NCBI GenBank assembly: GCA_031553415.1
Contig: JAVBLO010000024.1
Span: 1-5,017 of the forward strand
DNA length: 5,017 nucleotides
From: JAIRVZ01 sp031553415
Lineage (GTDB): Bacteria; Bacteroidota; Bacteroidia; Bacteroidales; Azobacteroidaceae
Direction of reading: 5' to 3'
In this document: piece by piece, positions 4,881 to 5,017 of the stretch
Position numbering within the stretch: the stretch's first letter is position 1
Layout of the letters: every line of letters starts with the position of its first letter
Position numbers and translations under genes: made by a program
Notes under the pieces: model-generated
The model's input: the letters and a program-made list of their open reading frames with translations, nothing else
Told to the model about the DNA's origin: nothing
Databases searched by the model: none

Positions 4881-5017
4881 GATTGTCCGTTATTTCGCCC
4901 TTAATAATTATCTTTACTGAAAATTAAATCACAAAGGCATGAATTTATTAAATTTCGTATCACAATATCCTGACGAAGCGAGTTGTAAAGCCAAGTTTAA
5001 GGAATTTAGAGATAAAC
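4881..5017 (+). mobile_element. Left end of an IS1595/ISXO2-type insertion sequence, continuing past the window
   Basis: An insertion sequence is inferred from the transposase start at 4939. The left boundary is not directly visible: it must lie between the atpE stop (4857) and 4938, and about 4881 is the best guess because the atp-type spacer repeat ends there. The terminal inverted repeat and target duplication cannot be verified without the right end. Within the 58-base leader, TATCTTTA (4909-4916) is a near match to a -7 element, but no -33 partner was found. Confidence 0.6.
4939..5017 (+). CDS. IS1595-family (ISXO2-like) transposase, N-terminal 26 codons
   Basis: The visible protein begins MNLLNFVSQYPDEASC and continues KAKFKEFRDK up to the window end. 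This is the typical opening of IS1595/ISXO2-like transposases in Bacteroidetes, where a helical segment precedes a zinc-ribbon (CPKCG-type) and then the DDE-type catalytic domain that moves the element by cut-and-paste or copying. Those later domains lie outside the window, so intactness cannot be judged. It is unrelated to atpF, which normally occupies this place, and reads in the same direction as the synthase genes, so readthrough from the atp promoter may reach it. The family assignment rests on a short N-terminal match recalled from known members. Confidence 0.75.
   Translation, partial: MNLLNFVSQYPDEASCKAKFKEFRDK

Overview
The window reads as a Bacteroidetes chromosome, probably order Bacteroidales. 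The evidence is the ATP synthase gene order, with beta and epsilon first and then a small membrane gene, a and c. Other support comes from the beta subunit form, a Bacteroidetes-type promoter (TTTG, 20 bp, TAnnTTTG), A/T-rich leaders without Shine-Dalgarno sequences, and fragments of mobile elements. No species can be named from the sequence alone.

Layout. Positions 2-580 are the 3' part of a thioredoxin-fold (TlpA/ResA-like) gene with a CNSC active site. The next 620 bases hold no intact gene but are not empty. They contain a strong hairpin terminator (731-773) and, directly after its T-tract, the first ~112 nt of a group II intron cut off inside domain I. Then comes the 5' end of a leftward gene starting MLKYALVE, probably a relic of a Bacteroidetes HU/IHF-like DNA-binding protein. 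Last are a 16-bp palindrome and the promoter of the atp operon (1112-1143).

Positions 1202-4857 are the first half of the F1Fo ATP synthase operon: atpD (beta), atpC (short epsilon), an unnamed four-helix membrane gene in the atpI-like position, atpB (a, with a signal peptide and an extracytoplasmic N-terminal domain) and atpE (c). Beta catalyses ATP synthesis and epsilon is part of the central stalk. Subunits a and c form the proton channel and rotor ring; their key residues (Arg282 in a, Glu68 in c) are present, and the c subunit lacks the usual Na+ ligands. Where atpF, atpH, atpA and atpG would be expected, the window ends in the N-terminus of an IS1595/ISXO2-type transposase (from 4939), so an insertion sequence seems to sit directly behind atpE.

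No new multi-gene system is visible. The least explained signal is a set of 7-bp-periodic, largely palindromic repeats in the three larger spacers of the operon (after atpD, after atpB and after atpE). The last has only one arm before the insertion sequence takes over. The intron scar, the gene relic and the insertion sequence show that both flanks of this otherwise conserved operon have been rearranged.
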